Assembly (NCBI RefSeq): GCF_900114065.1
Contig: NZ_FORS01000003.1
Location: forward strand, 124,001-188,000
Reading direction: 5' to 3'
Source: Stutzerimonas kunmingensis
Lineage (GTDB): Bacteria > Pseudomonadota > Gammaproteobacteria > Pseudomonadales > Pseudomonadaceae
DNA: 64,000 nucleotides
Shown: positions 1 to 7,040 of the stretch, in pieces
How the letters are laid out: every line of letters starts with the position of its first letter
Numbering within the stretch: position 1 is the first letter of the stretch
The notes under the pieces: generated by a model
Seen by the model: the letters and a program-made list of their open reading frames with translations, nothing else
Databases searched by the model: none
What the model was told of the DNA's origin: nothing
Translations under genes and position numbers: made by a program

Positions 1-108
1 GTGGCCGAGCAGTCGGCCGCCGCCGCGCAGCAGACCGCGGCCTCGACGGTGCAGCTGGCGCGGCTTGGCAGCGAGCTGCAGGAGCTGACCGCGCGCTTCC
101 AGGTCTGA
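1..108 (+). CDS. Methyl-accepting chemotaxis protein, C-terminal end only
   Basis: The reading frame is open from the window edge to a TGA at 106-108 and encodes 35 residues. The text reads VAEQSAAAAQQTAAST and then an amphipathic heptad-like helix ending in LTARFQV. This is the usual C-terminal methylation/coiled-coil tail of a bacterial chemoreceptor, where a Q/A/E-rich helix follows the signalling hairpin. No NWETF-type receptor-tethering pentapeptide is present at the end. The sensor domain lies outside the window, so the ligand is unknown. The call rests on helix composition alone. Confidence 0.6.
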   Translation: MAEQSAAAAQQTAASTVQLARLGSELQELTARFQV

Positions 109-124
109 AGCGATCCGCACAGCC

Positions 125-151
125 GGTGCGGGGTGCGGGGTGCGGGGTGCG
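125..151. repeat. GGTGCGG heptamer tandem repeat (about 3.9 copies)
   Basis: Four consecutive near-complete copies of the heptamer GGTGCGG lie just after the chemoreceptor stop codon. It is a simple direct repeat in noncoding DNA, probably from replication slippage. No gene or hairpin depends on it that I can see. Confidence 0.8.
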
Positions 152-287
152 ATCTGCTGCGCCCTTGCCCGGCCTCTCGTCTCCTCGGCCCAACGTCGGG
201 GGTTACAGCGGTAGGTTTTTCTGGCAGGGTGTCTCTGCGATTGTGTGACGATTTGCCACAGCTGGCGGTCGACGCGAATCGATGTGA

Positions 288-471
288 TTGCGGGAGAGAC
301 TGCCGCATGGCAGCGCCGAAGGAGCAACCGCCCCGGAAACTCTCAGGCAAAAGGACCGCTATCACTGCTGACACTCTGAAGAGCCGCCCGGTTTTCGTCG
401 CCGGGCGCACCGAAGGAGCAAGCGAGCCGTCACGCGCTCGTGAATCTCTCAGGTCCAGAACAGAGGGGGCG
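288..471 (+). promoter_or_regulatory. Tandem glycine riboswitch (gcvT class)
   Basis: Two consecutive glycine aptamers can be read. The first starts at about 291 with CGGGAGAGACTGCCGCATGG, contains the core GCCGAAGGAGCAACCGCC and closes with ACTCTCAGGCAAAAGGACCG. The second has CACCGAAGGAGCAAGC at 409-424 and closes with AATCTCTCAGGTCCAGAACAG near 443-463. The signature strings (CCGAAGGAGCAA, CTCTCAGG) occur once per aptamer, as expected for the tandem class. In known examples glycine binding usually switches on genes of glycine breakdown or transport. The single downstream gene here is a D-amino-acid dehydrogenase-type flavoprotein at 528, which suggests it takes part in glycine oxidation. 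Confidence 0.93.
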
Positions 472-507
472 CCCGCCGCGCGTTGGGCGCACGGGCTATG
501 ACCCCCT
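464..507 (+). promoter_or_regulatory. Probable riboswitch expression-platform hairpin
   Basis: Directly after the second aptamer an outer stem AGGGGG (464-469) can pair with CCCCCT (502-507). Inside it GCGCCC (469-474) can pair with GGGCGC (485-490). The two stems share base 469. There is no U-tract, so it is not an obvious terminator. The Shine-Dalgarno GGAG (516-519) and the ATG at 528 lie just downstream. I infer that it takes part in switching, but the mechanism cannot be decided from sequence alone. Confidence 0.45.
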
Positions 508-527
508 GACGTTCTGGAGCGACAACA

Positions 528-1787
528 ATGAAAACAATCGCAGTCATCGGTGGCGGTATCACCGGCGTCACCACCGCCTATGCCCTGGCCAAGCGCGGCT
601 TCTCGGTCACCCTGCTGGAAAAGCACCGCTACGCGGCGATGGAAACCTCGTTCGCCAACGGCGGCCAGCTATCGGCCTCCAATGCCGAGGTCTGGAACCA
701 CTGGTCGACCATCGTCAAGGGCCTCAAGTGGATGCTCAAGAGCGATGCGCCGCTGCTGGTCAATCCCAAGCCCAGCTGGCACAAGCTCTCCTGGTTCGCC
801 GAGTTCATCGGCTCGATCCCAAATTACCGGCAGAACACCATCGAAACCGCACGCCTGGCCATCGCCGCGCGCGAGCACCTGTTCGCCTGGGCAGAAGCCG
901 AAGGCATCGACTTCGACCTGAAGAAGAAGGGCATCCTGCACATCTACCGTGACAAGGCCGGTTTCGAGCATGCCGGGCTGGTCTCGCGCCTGCTTGCCGA
1001 AGGCGGCCTGCCGCGGCGCAGCGTGACGCCGGAAGAGATGCGCGCCATCGAACCGACCCTGGCCGGCACCTACTACGGCGGCTATTTCACCGAGTGCGAT
1101 TCCACCGGAGACATCCACAAGTTCACCCATGGCCTGGCCACGGCGATCGAGCGGCTCGGCGTGCGCTGCCTGTATGGCGAGGACGTGCAGGCGGTGGCCA
1201 CTGACGGCAAGCGCGCTACCGTGACGCTGGGCGGCGTTGCCGGTGGCGAGCGGCTGGAGTTCGACGGCCTGGTGATCTGCGCCGGCACCGCCAGCCGTGA
1301 TCTCGCCGCGCAGCTCGGCGACCGGGTGAACATCTATCCGGTCAAGGGCTACTCGATCACGGTCAACCTGGCCGACGAAGTCAGCCGTGCCTCGGCACCC
1401 ATCGTCAGCCTGCTCGACGATGAAACCAAGCTGGTCAGCAGCCGCCTCGGCGACGACCGCTTCCGCGTCGCCGGCACCGCCGAGTTCAACGGCTACAACC
1501 GCGACATCCGTGCCGATCGCATCCGCCCGCTGGTGGACTGGGTCAACCAGTGCTTCCCCGGTGTGAACACCCGCAGCGTAGTGCCCTGGGCCGGCCTGCG
1601 GCCGATGATGCCGAACATGATGCCCAAGGTCGGCCGTGGCAGTTCGCCCTGCGTGTTCTACAACACCGGCCACGGGCACCTGGGCTGGACGCTGAGCGCG
1701 ATCACCGCGGACATGGTCGGTGACGTGGTGGCGCAAAGCCTGGGCCGGCCGGCTCCGGTCGCGTCCGGGCAAACAGCCGTCGCATAA
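528..1787 (+). CDS. D-amino acid dehydrogenase / FAD-dependent amino acid oxidase (DadA family)
   Basis: The 419-residue protein begins with a Rossmann FAD-binding motif, IAVIGGGITGVTTAYALAKR, followed by the DadA-type stretch TSFANGGQLSASNA near residues 44-57. The C-terminal FAD-contact region reads AGLRPMMPNMMPKVGR and ends in NTGHGHLGWTLS. Family members oxidise D-amino acids or glycine to the 2-oxo acid plus ammonia and pass electrons to the membrane quinone pool. The length matches DadA (about 410-430 residues). The start is the ATG 9 bases after GGAG at 516-519. The tandem glycine riboswitch in its leader argues for glycine as substrate or inducer, rather than the alanine catabolism of classical dadAX. 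No alanine racemase gene follows. Confidence 0.85.
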   Translation: MKTIAVIGGGITGVTTAYALAKRGFSVTLLEKHRYAAMETSFANGGQLSASNAEVWNHWSTIVKGLKWMLKSDAPLLVNPKPSWHKLSWFAEFIGSIPNYRQNTIETARLAIAAREHLFAWAEAEGIDFDLKKKGILHIYRDKAGFEHAGLVSRLLAEGGLPRRSVTPEEMRAIEPTLAGTYYGGYFTECDSTGDIHKFTHGLATAIERLGVRCLYGEDVQAVATDGKRATVTLGGVAGGERLEFDGLVICAGTASRDLAAQLGDRVNIYPVKGYSITVNLADEVSRASAPIVSLLDDETKLVSSRLGDDRFRVAGTAEFNGYNRDIRADRIRPLVDWVNQCFPGVNTRSVVPWAGLRPMMPNMMPKVGRGSSPCVFYNTGHGHLGWTLSAITADMVGDVVAQSLGRPAPVASGQTAVA

Positions 1788-1798
1788 CGCAGTCGGCC

Positions 1799-1832
1799 GT
1801 AGGGTGGAACACGGCAAAGCCTCTTCCACCAC
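1799..1832. repeat. Intergenic inverted repeat of the GTAGGGTGGA / TCCACC family
   Basis: GTAGGGTGGAACACGGCAAA is followed by GCCTCTTCCACCACTG, so GGTGGAA and TTCCACC face each other. It sits between the convergent ends of the flavoenzyme gene and the LysR gene. Related elements with GGTGGATC and GATCCACCCTA arms lie near 28155-28200 and 47944-47976, which indicates a dispersed REP-like family. It may also act as a terminator for the converging genes. Confidence 0.5.
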
Positions 1833-1911
1833 TGCTGCGACGATCATCCCAGCCCGTCTGGCCATATGCCGACGCGTGGAAAGCCGCTGCGCGGATTTTC
1901 CCTGCACCGCT

Positions 1912-2829
1912 TCAGCTCGGATGTTTCAAGCTGTACATCCGGCATTCGGCGAGCAGCGCCAGCAGGTTGGGGTCGCGTTCCTTGGCCTTGAGGAACACCA
2001 CGCCGATATGCTGCTGCAGGTGATAACGCGCCTGTAGTGGGATCAGCCGCACCCGCGATTCGTAGACCATTCCCACGCGCCCCGGCAACAGCGCATAGCC
2101 GACCCCGGAATTGACCATGCTGAGCAGGGTGAAGATGTCGTTCACCTGCATCGCCACCTTCGGCTCGAAGCCCGCCAGCTGGAACACCCGGTTGCCGTCC
2201 TGGTGGGTGGCGAAGCCCTGCGACAGGGTGATGAAGGTGGCGTCGCGCAGGTCGCTGAGGTCCACCTCGCTCTGATTGGCGAAGGGCGAGTCGGCTGGCG
2301 CGGCGAGGAAGATGTCGTCGGAAAACAGCTGCACCTGGGCACAGTCCGGGTCGGCCACGCTTTCGTTGAGCGACACCAGAATGGCGTCCAGCTCCATGTT
2401 CTTCAGCTTGTAGAGCAGGTCGACGTTGGAGCCCAGGATCAGGTCGATGTTGAGTTCGCTGCGGCGCAGTTTCAGACCCATGATCAGCTGCGGCACGGTC
2501 TTCACCGTCAGCGAATACAGCGCGCCGAGCTTGAAGCGCTCGGCCGAGAAACCGGCTGCCTCTCGGGTCTGGCGCACCGTCTCGAGCACGTCCTTGACCA
2601 GCTGCTGGGCGCGCTCTTCCAGCACATAGGCGCTTTCCAGCGGGATCAGGTTGCGCCCCTCGTGCTTGAACAGCGGGCAGCGCAGCGCGCTTTCCAGGGA
2701 GTGGATGGCGCGGTGCACGCTGACGTTGCTGGTGTTCAGCTCCACCGCGGCCTTGCCCAGATTGCCGCTGCGCATGAAGGCCAGAAACACTTCCAGCTTC
2801 TTCAGGGTCAGTTCTTCGTCGATCTGCAT
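1912..2829 (-). CDS. LysR-family transcriptional regulator (MdcR-like)
   Basis: The 305-residue product has the LysR layout: an N-terminal winged helix-turn-helix (residues about 8-66, LKKLEVFLAFMRSGNLGKAA and then SNVSVHRAIHSLE), a linker helix, and a periplasmic-binding-like effector domain. From memory the sequence, notably LYSLTVKTVPQLIMGLKLRR and the end LLALLAECRMY, resembles the MdcR regulator of malonate decarboxylase in pseudomonads. No mdc genes are in the window, so the target is uncertain. The gene converges on the flavoenzyme gene and its own upstream neighbour (2888) runs in the same direction, so no divergent target gene is obvious. Confidence 0.85.
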   Translation of the reverse strand: MQIDEELTLKKLEVFLAFMRSGNLGKAAVELNTSNVSVHRAIHSLESALRCPLFKHEGRNLIPLESAYVLEERAQQLVKDVLETVRQTREAAGFSAERFKLGALYSLTVKTVPQLIMGLKLRRSELNIDLILGSNVDLLYKLKNMELDAILVSLNESVADPDCAQVQLFSDDIFLAAPADSPFANQSEVDLSDLRDATFITLSQGFATHQDGNRVFQLAGFEPKVAMQVNDIFTLLSMVNSGVGYALLPGRVGMVYESRVRLIPLQARYHLQQHIGVVFLKAKERDPNLLALLAECRMYSLKHPS

Positions 2830-2887
2830 GGCTTCGGCTCCGCGGGCGGGTCGACGATTATGCCGGACGAGGGCGCACTGCGGCGCC

Positions 2888-3529
2888 TCACCAGCGCAGC
2901 AGGCGCGGCCCGAGGAGTGTACCGAGCACGCCGGGCAGCAAGATGCCGAGCAGGTACCAGAGCGCCCAGAACGGCACCGCCATCTCCGGGCAGTGCAGGC
3001 TGTAGGCGAGGGCCGCGATGCTACCGGCGAGCAGGCCGGCAGCGCCGCCGGCCAGGCGCGGGCGCGTCGGCGCCAGCCCGCGCAACGCCAAGAACGCGGC
3101 GATGAAGGCGGGGATCGACAGCAGCGCGATATTCGCCAGGCACTCGCGCCAGGTGTTGCCGAGCAGCAGCGGCACGCGCGTGTCGGCCGGGGCGGTAATC
3201 AGAATCACCAGTGCGGCGACCCAGACGATCACTACCGGCGCCGCCAGCAGCAGCCAGCTGCGATCTACCCGCGTGCCGGGGCGGGCCATGCGCGTGGTCA
3301 GCAACAGCGCACCGAAGAGCAGGGTCGCCGGCAGTGCCAGCTTGGCCCAGAACAGCGGCGTGGTGGCGATCACCGCCAGGTCTGCGCGGATGCCATAACC
3401 CGTCACGATCAGCAACAGCGCGCCGGCCAGGCCGCACAGCAGCGCCGTGGCGAAGCGCTTGGCGACGACGTGCCGGTCCACCGGTGCAACCTCGCTGGCG
3501 AGTAGGGCGATCAGGTCATCGGTTTTCAT
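2888..3529 (-). CDS. nrsF: NrsF/DUF1109-family six-helix anti-sigma factor
   Basis: The 213-residue protein starts with a short cytoplasmic segment, [20 protein letters not shown], that ends in the motif typical of DUF1109 proteins. About six hydrophobic segments follow (around residues 27-45, 60-78, 92-112, 130-148, 158-176 and 186-206). Proteins of this family hold an ECF sigma factor inactive at the membrane until a metal or redox signal releases it. Its start overlaps the end of the upstream sigma gene by 4 bases (ATGA), so the pair is translationally coupled. Expression together with the sigma factor, and the divergent bufferin operon, fit a copper/heavy-metal stress switch. Confidence 0.85.
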   Translation of the reverse strand: MKTDDLIALLASEVAPVDRHVVAKRFATALLCGLAGALLLIVTGYGIRADLAVIATTPLFWAKLALPATLLFGALLLTTRMARPGTRVDRSWLLLAAPVVIVWVAALVILITAPADTRVPLLLGNTWRECLANIALLSIPAFIAAFLALRGLAPTRPRLAGGAAGLLAGSIAALAYSLHCPEMAVPFWALWYLLGILLPGVLGTLLGPRLLRW

Positions 3530-4095
3530 GAGCCACCTCGAATCTTCGCCGCCAGGGCCTTGAGCCCGCGATGGATGCCGACCTTGATCGCCGAGCTGGA
3601 AAGCCCGGTCAGACGCGCAGTTTCTTCCACCGAGCGGCCCTCCAGTTTGACGTGAACGATGGGTAGTCGCTGGCGTGGCGGCAGCTGCTGGAGCAGCTTG
3701 CCCAGGTCGCGGCGGGCCTCGGCCTGCGCGTTGTCCTGTACGGCGAGCAGCTCGTCGGCCTCGTCCAGCCAGTCCGTCTGCGCGGCCTGACGGCCACGGG
3801 TGCGGTAGTGGTCGGCCAGCTTGTAGCGACAGATCGCCTGCACCCAGACCGTCAGCGGCTGCTCCGCACGATAGGTCTGCCGCGCATTGTGTACGGCCAG
3901 CAGAACCTCCTGCAGCACATCTTCCAGCTCGTCCGGCTGCGGCAGGCGGCGACGCAGAAAACCGCGCAGATGGCCGCCGAGCTGGTCGAGGAATGCCCGG
4001 TAGGCCTTCGCATTGCCATCGAGCCCGCGCAGCAGCAGCGCGCGCAGCTCGTTCTCGCGGGCCTGGAGTGTCTCCTGAGAGGTAATTCGTTCCAT
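3526..4095 (-). CDS. sigF: ECF RNA polymerase sigma factor (SigF-like, NrsF-controlled)
   Basis: The 189-residue product has sigma region 2 (about residues 25-95; [20 protein letters not shown] and [18 protein letters not shown]) and region 4 with a helix-turn-helix (about 130-180; [20 protein letters not shown] and [20 protein letters not shown]). That is the two-domain ECF architecture. It is co-transcribed with the NrsF-type gene and diverges from the bufferin operon at 4287. The only in-frame ATG is at 4095. A GTAACC-N16-CGAA motif on the same strand has its second half inside codons 3-4, which complicates either the start call or the promoter assignment. Confidence 0.9.
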   Translation of the reverse strand: MERITSQETLQARENELRALLLRGLDGNAKAYRAFLDQLGGHLRGFLRRRLPQPDELEDVLQEVLLAVHNARQTYRAEQPLTVWVQAICRYKLADHYRTRGRQAAQTDWLDEADELLAVQDNAQAEARRDLGKLLQQLPPRQRLPIVHVKLEGRSVEETARLTGLSSSAIKVGIHRGLKALAAKIRGGS

Positions 4096-4111
4096 CGGCT
4101 GCTCTGGTTAC
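4086..4111 (-). promoter_or_regulatory. GTAACC-N16-CGAA motif at the sigma gene (possible autoregulatory promoter)
   Basis: On the minus strand GTAACC (4111-4106) is followed after exactly 16 bases by CGAA (4089-4086). The same motif with the same spacing lies in front of the bufferin gene. As I recall, this is the promoter of Caulobacter SigF. The odd point is that the second half lies inside the first codons of the sigma gene (ATG at 4095-4093), so a transcript from here would lack that start codon. Confidence 0.5.
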
Positions 4112-4199
4112 AGGTGGAATCGCGAAATGTCCGCCGCCCGTCGACCAGGGTCACGGTAGGGACGTCGCGAGGAAATCTCAAAATAATTTTTTGCTGACT

Positions 4200-4225
4200 G
4201 TAACCACCACGACTGACGCAGCGAA
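4200..4225 (+). promoter_or_regulatory. ECF (SigF-type) promoter of the bufferin operon, GTAACC-N16-CGAA
   Basis: GTAACC (4200-4205) and CGAA (4222-4225) are separated by exactly 16 bases, matching the promoter I recall for NrsF-controlled SigF sigma factors. An A/T-rich stretch (about 4176-4195, AAATCTCAAAATAATTTTTT) precedes it like an UP element. The first gene starts at 4287, about 55 bases past the expected transcription start. The identical motif at the divergent sigma gene supports a common regulator. Confidence 0.8.
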
Positions 4226-4286
4226 TTACCTGAAGAGCCATCTGCAGATTCGCCGATGGCCACTCAACGATTGCGGAGAATCCAAC

Positions 4287-4559
4287 ATGAAGGCTCTCAA
4301 CCTTGCGGCTGCCGCCATTGCCCTGGCTTCGATCGCCGCTGGCGCTCAGGCAGGCGAGAACGACAAAGGCGACATGGAAAAATGCTACGGCGTCGCGCTG
4401 GCCGGACAGAACGATTGCAAGGCCGGTGCCGGCACCAGTTGCGCCGGCAGTTCCAAGCGCGATTACCAAGGCAACGCATGGAAACTGGTGCCCGTCGGTA
4501 CCTGCACCTCGATCGAGACGCCCAAGGGAATGGGCTCGCTGACGCCGGGCGAGCGCTGA
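4287..4559 (+). CDS. bufA1: Bufferin precursor peptide BufA1 (DUF2282 family)
   Basis: The 90-residue product has a signal peptide (residues 1-22, cleavage likely after GAQA) and a small mature part with four cysteines at 33, 44, 52 and 73. It carries the family text [15 protein letters not shown] and [10 protein letters not shown]. Bufferins of the DUF2282 type are exported ribosomal peptides whose cysteines are modified by an MNIO enzyme into copper-binding groups, so they buffer excess copper in the periplasm. The ATG at 4287 is chosen because it begins the signal peptide; a longer frame upstream is not protein-like. The next genes encode the enzyme and its partner. Confidence 0.9.
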   Translation: MKALNLAAAAIALASIAAGAQAGENDKGDMEKCYGVALAGQNDCKAGAGTSCAGSSKRDYQGNAWKLVPVGTCTSIETPKGMGSLTPGER

Positions 4560-4575
4560 GCCTAGCGTGCCGGCC

Positions 4576-5403
4576 ATGCAGATTCTCGGAGCAGGACTAG
4601 GGCTAAAACCCGAGCATTACACGGACGCCTGCGCCTGCGTGGCGGACGGGCTGTGGTTCGAGGTCCATCCGGAAAACTACATGGTCGGCGGCGGCCCACG
4701 GCTCGACTGGCTGGAGGCAGTGGGCGCGCAGCACCCGCTGTCGCTGCACGGTGTGTCGCTGTCGCTGGCTGCCGACTGTGCGCCGGATGAGACGCACCTG
4801 CAGCGGCTCAAGGCGCTGGCCGAACGTGTGCGGCCGGCGTTGATCTCCGAACACCTGGCCTGGTCGAGCTGGCGCGGCAATTACCATCCTGATCTGTTGC
4901 CATTTCCGCGGACGATGGCGGCGCTGCGGCGAATCGCGGAGAACATCGAGCGCACCCAGGAGATGCTTGGGCAGCGCATCGCCATCGAGAATCCCAGCCA
5001 TTACCTGCGCTTCGAGCAACATGAATGGAACGAGATCGATTTTCTCGCCGAGCTCAGCCAGCGCACCGGCTGCGGCTTGCTGCTGGACGTCAACAACGTG
5101 CAGGTCAGCGCGCACAACCTGGGTTTCGATGCCGACGCGTACCTGCGGTGTTTTCCCGCCGCGCCGATCATGGAGGTCCACCTTGCCGGGCACAGCCAGG
5201 ATGACGCATCCTCGCTGCTGATCGACTCCCACGATGCACCGGTGGACGCGGCGGTCTGGGCGCTCTATCGGCAACTGATCGAGCGTATCGGCCCGCGCCC
5301 GACGTTGATCGAACGCGACGACAAGCTGCCCCCCTTCGAGACGCTGCTGGCCGAGCGCACCCGTGCCCAGCAGGTGCTCGATGAAGTGAGGGCCTGGCAA
5401 TGA
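4576..5403 (+). CDS. bufB: MNIO-family bufferin-modifying enzyme BufB (DUF692)
   Basis: The 275-residue protein is a TIM-barrel multinuclear non-haem iron enzyme of the MbnB/BufB type. Likely metal ligands occur in [35 protein letters not shown] and MEVHLAGHS, in the order expected for DUF692. The family oxidises cysteines of a partner peptide, here presumably the four-cysteine product at 4287, into thiooxazole-like ligands. A GTG at 4567 would add three residues; I prefer the ATG at 4576, which begins the conserved text [11 protein letters not shown]. The gene follows the precursor by 16 bases and overlaps the next by 4. Confidence 0.92.
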   Translation: MQILGAGLGLKPEHYTDACACVADGLWFEVHPENYMVGGGPRLDWLEAVGAQHPLSLHGVSLSLAADCAPDETHLQRLKALAERVRPALISEHLAWSSWRGNYHPDLLPFPRTMAALRRIAENIERTQEMLGQRIAIENPSHYLRFEQHEWNEIDFLAELSQRTGCGLLLDVNNVQVSAHNLGFDADAYLRCFPAAPIMEVHLAGHSQDDASSLLIDSHDAPVDAAVWALYRQLIERIGPRPTLIERDDKLPPFETLLAERTRAQQVLDEVRAWQ

Positions 5404-6176
5404 GCGGCTCGCTGGCGGCATTTCAGGACGCCTTCGTCGCGGCGCTGACCGACGCGCTCGGCAGTGCGGCGGGCGAGGTCGCTGCGCTGGTCGGGCAGCC
5501 GGGTTTCGCGGTCTACCGCAACACGCTGGCCAAGGGCTGTGTCGATGCACTGCGCGCCAATTTCCCTGCCGTCGAACGATTGGTGGGGGAGGAATGGTTT
5601 GCCGCCGCCGCGACGCTGTACGCTCGCGAGATGCCGCCGCGCAGTGGCCCGTTGCTTGAGTACGGTGAGGATTTTCCGGCGCTCCTGCAGGGCTTCGAAC
5701 CGGCGCGTGAGCTGCCCTATCTGTCTGGTGTCGCGCAGTTGGACCTGCTCTGGCTCGAGGTATTCAGCGCCGTGGAACAACCGGTCCTTGCGCTCGCTGC
5801 CTTGGCGAAACAAACCCCGCAGCAGCTTGCCCGGCAGACGCTCGTTCCGCGCGCCGCGCTGCGTTGGCGGTGGTTCGCCGAGCTGCCGGTTTTCAGCATC
5901 TGGAGTTGCACCCGTGAAGGACGTGTGGTGCCGGCAGAGCTGGTCTGGCAAGGCGAAGGGGTACTGCTGAGCCGAAGCGCCGGCCGCATCGGCTGGCAGC
6001 CACTCGAACGCGCCGGCTGTGCATTTCTCGATGCCTGTGCCGCTGGCCGGTCACTGGAGCAGGCCTCGGAACAGGCGCTGGCGGTTCAACCGCAACTCGA
6101 CTTCAACGACCTGCTAGGCCGGCTGCTGGCGGCGGGCGCGTTCGCCGCGCTGGCGCCGACGACGCCATCCACGTGA
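5400..6176 (+). CDS. bufC: Bufferin maturation partner BufC (DUF2063, putative DNA-binding/recognition domain)
   Basis: The 258-residue protein starts with [14 protein letters not shown], and the segment [20 protein letters not shown] then [13 protein letters not shown] is characteristic of the N-terminal DUF2063 domain (about residues 5-95). Members are MbnC-like partners that present the leader or precursor peptide to the MNIO enzyme, despite an old DNA-binding label. The start overlaps the enzyme stop by 4 bases (ATGA), which suggests coupled translation of an enzyme-partner complex. Confidence 0.88.
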   Translation: MSGSLAAFQDAFVAALTDALGSAAGEVAALVGQPGFAVYRNTLAKGCVDALRANFPAVERLVGEEWFAAAATLYAREMPPRSGPLLEYGEDFPALLQGFEPARELPYLSGVAQLDLLWLEVFSAVEQPVLALAALAKQTPQQLARQTLVPRAALRWRWFAELPVFSIWSCTREGRVVPAELVWQGEGVLLSRSAGRIGWQPLERAGCAFLDACAAGRSLEQASEQALAVQPQLDFNDLLGRLLAAGAFAALAPTTPST

Positions 6177-6186
6177 GGAAACCGTC

Positions 6187-6648
6187 ATGAACGCCATGCA
6201 CAACCAGCCGCTGCGTTTGCGTCAACAATGGAACGCAGCCGCGCAGCGGTTGCAGCAACTGCTCGGCGATTCGCTGCTGAATCTGCTGGCACGCTTGGCC
6301 ATCGCGGCGATCTTCCTGCTCTCCGGGCGCACCAAAGTGAACGGGGTGCTGGACATCACCCCGGGCACGTTCGAGCTGTTTCGCAGCGAATACGCATTGC
6401 CTTTGCTGCCACCGCATATCGCGGCGCACCTGGCGACCTATGCCGAGCATCTTTTCCCGCTGCTGCTGGTGCTCGGCCTGTTCACGCGGCTGTCGGCGTT
6501 GGCACTGCTGCTGATGACGCTGGTGATCCAGCTGTTCGTCTACCCCGACGCCTGGTCGACTCACCTGAGCTGGGCGGCGCTGCTACTACTGCTGATCGGC
6601 CGTGGCGCCGGCCGACTCTCGCTCGATCACCTGTGGAGAATTCGCTAG
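6187..6648 (+). CDS. DoxX-family integral membrane protein of the bufferin operon
   Basis: The 153-residue product has four hydrophobic helices (about residues 33-52, 75-92, 97-118 and 128-145), with the DoxX-like text [18 protein letters not shown] near residue 34. It lies 10 bases after bufC and shares its direction, so it belongs to the same operon. DoxX proteins are often linked to oxidative or thiol stress, and they recur in DUF692/DUF2063 operons. The exact role here is unknown; redox support for cysteine modification or export is an inference. Confidence 0.8.
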   Translation: MNAMHNQPLRLRQQWNAAAQRLQQLLGDSLLNLLARLAIAAIFLLSGRTKVNGVLDITPGTFELFRSEYALPLLPPHIAAHLATYAEHLFPLLLVLGLFTRLSALALLLMTLVIQLFVYPDAWSTHLSWAALLLLLIGRGAGRLSLDHLWRIR

Positions 6649-6668
6649 CACCGACCTTAATCGCCACC

Positions 6669-6893
6669 TCAGGCAGGCACGACGTCCTCATCCTCGGGAA
6701 TCTCATCGGTGACGAACACAGTGGCGTGATCGCTCTGCGCGTCTTCGATGCGCAGACCAAAGTAAAGGGCATCATTGGCGTCCCAGAACGCCTCGACCTG
6801 CTCAAGCGAGGCCTGCTCCAGCAGGACCTGGCCGGTGTGTTCGAGAATGATGGAATAGCGGCGATTGGCGGACATGAAAGTGACTCTGATCAT
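6669..6893 (-). CDS. Small conserved-type hypothetical protein with acidic C terminus
   Basis: The 74-residue soluble product converges on the bufferin operon. Its middle (residues about 13-50) alternates beta-type and helical text such as RRYSIILEHTGQ and EQVEAFWDANDALYFGL. The C terminus is strongly acidic (TDEIPEDEDVV). There is no signal peptide, membrane segment or cysteine. I do not recognise a named family. An upstream ATG context and codon usage like the neighbours suggest a real gene, but function is unknown. Confidence 0.6.
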   Translation of the reverse strand: MIRVTFMSANRRYSIILEHTGQVLLEQASLEQVEAFWDANDALYFGLRIEDAQSDHATVFVTDEIPEDEDVVPA

Positions 6894-7040
6894 CGGAAGG
6901 GCTGCATCCGCAGCTGTGATGTCATTTTGTCACTTCACGCGACTTAATCCCTGTCCGTTCATCGCCCGAGTCTGCTTCTCTGCCGAACGGTTTTGTCGCC
7001 TGGAAAACTAGAGCTGGGTTATCACATACGGTGCCGTGCG

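Noticed and set aside
669..1907. Long antisense frame over the flavoenzyme gene
   Set aside because: It lacks recognisable domains and has the His/Ala/Gln-rich composition of a shadow frame in GC-rich DNA; the sense frame is a clear FAD enzyme.
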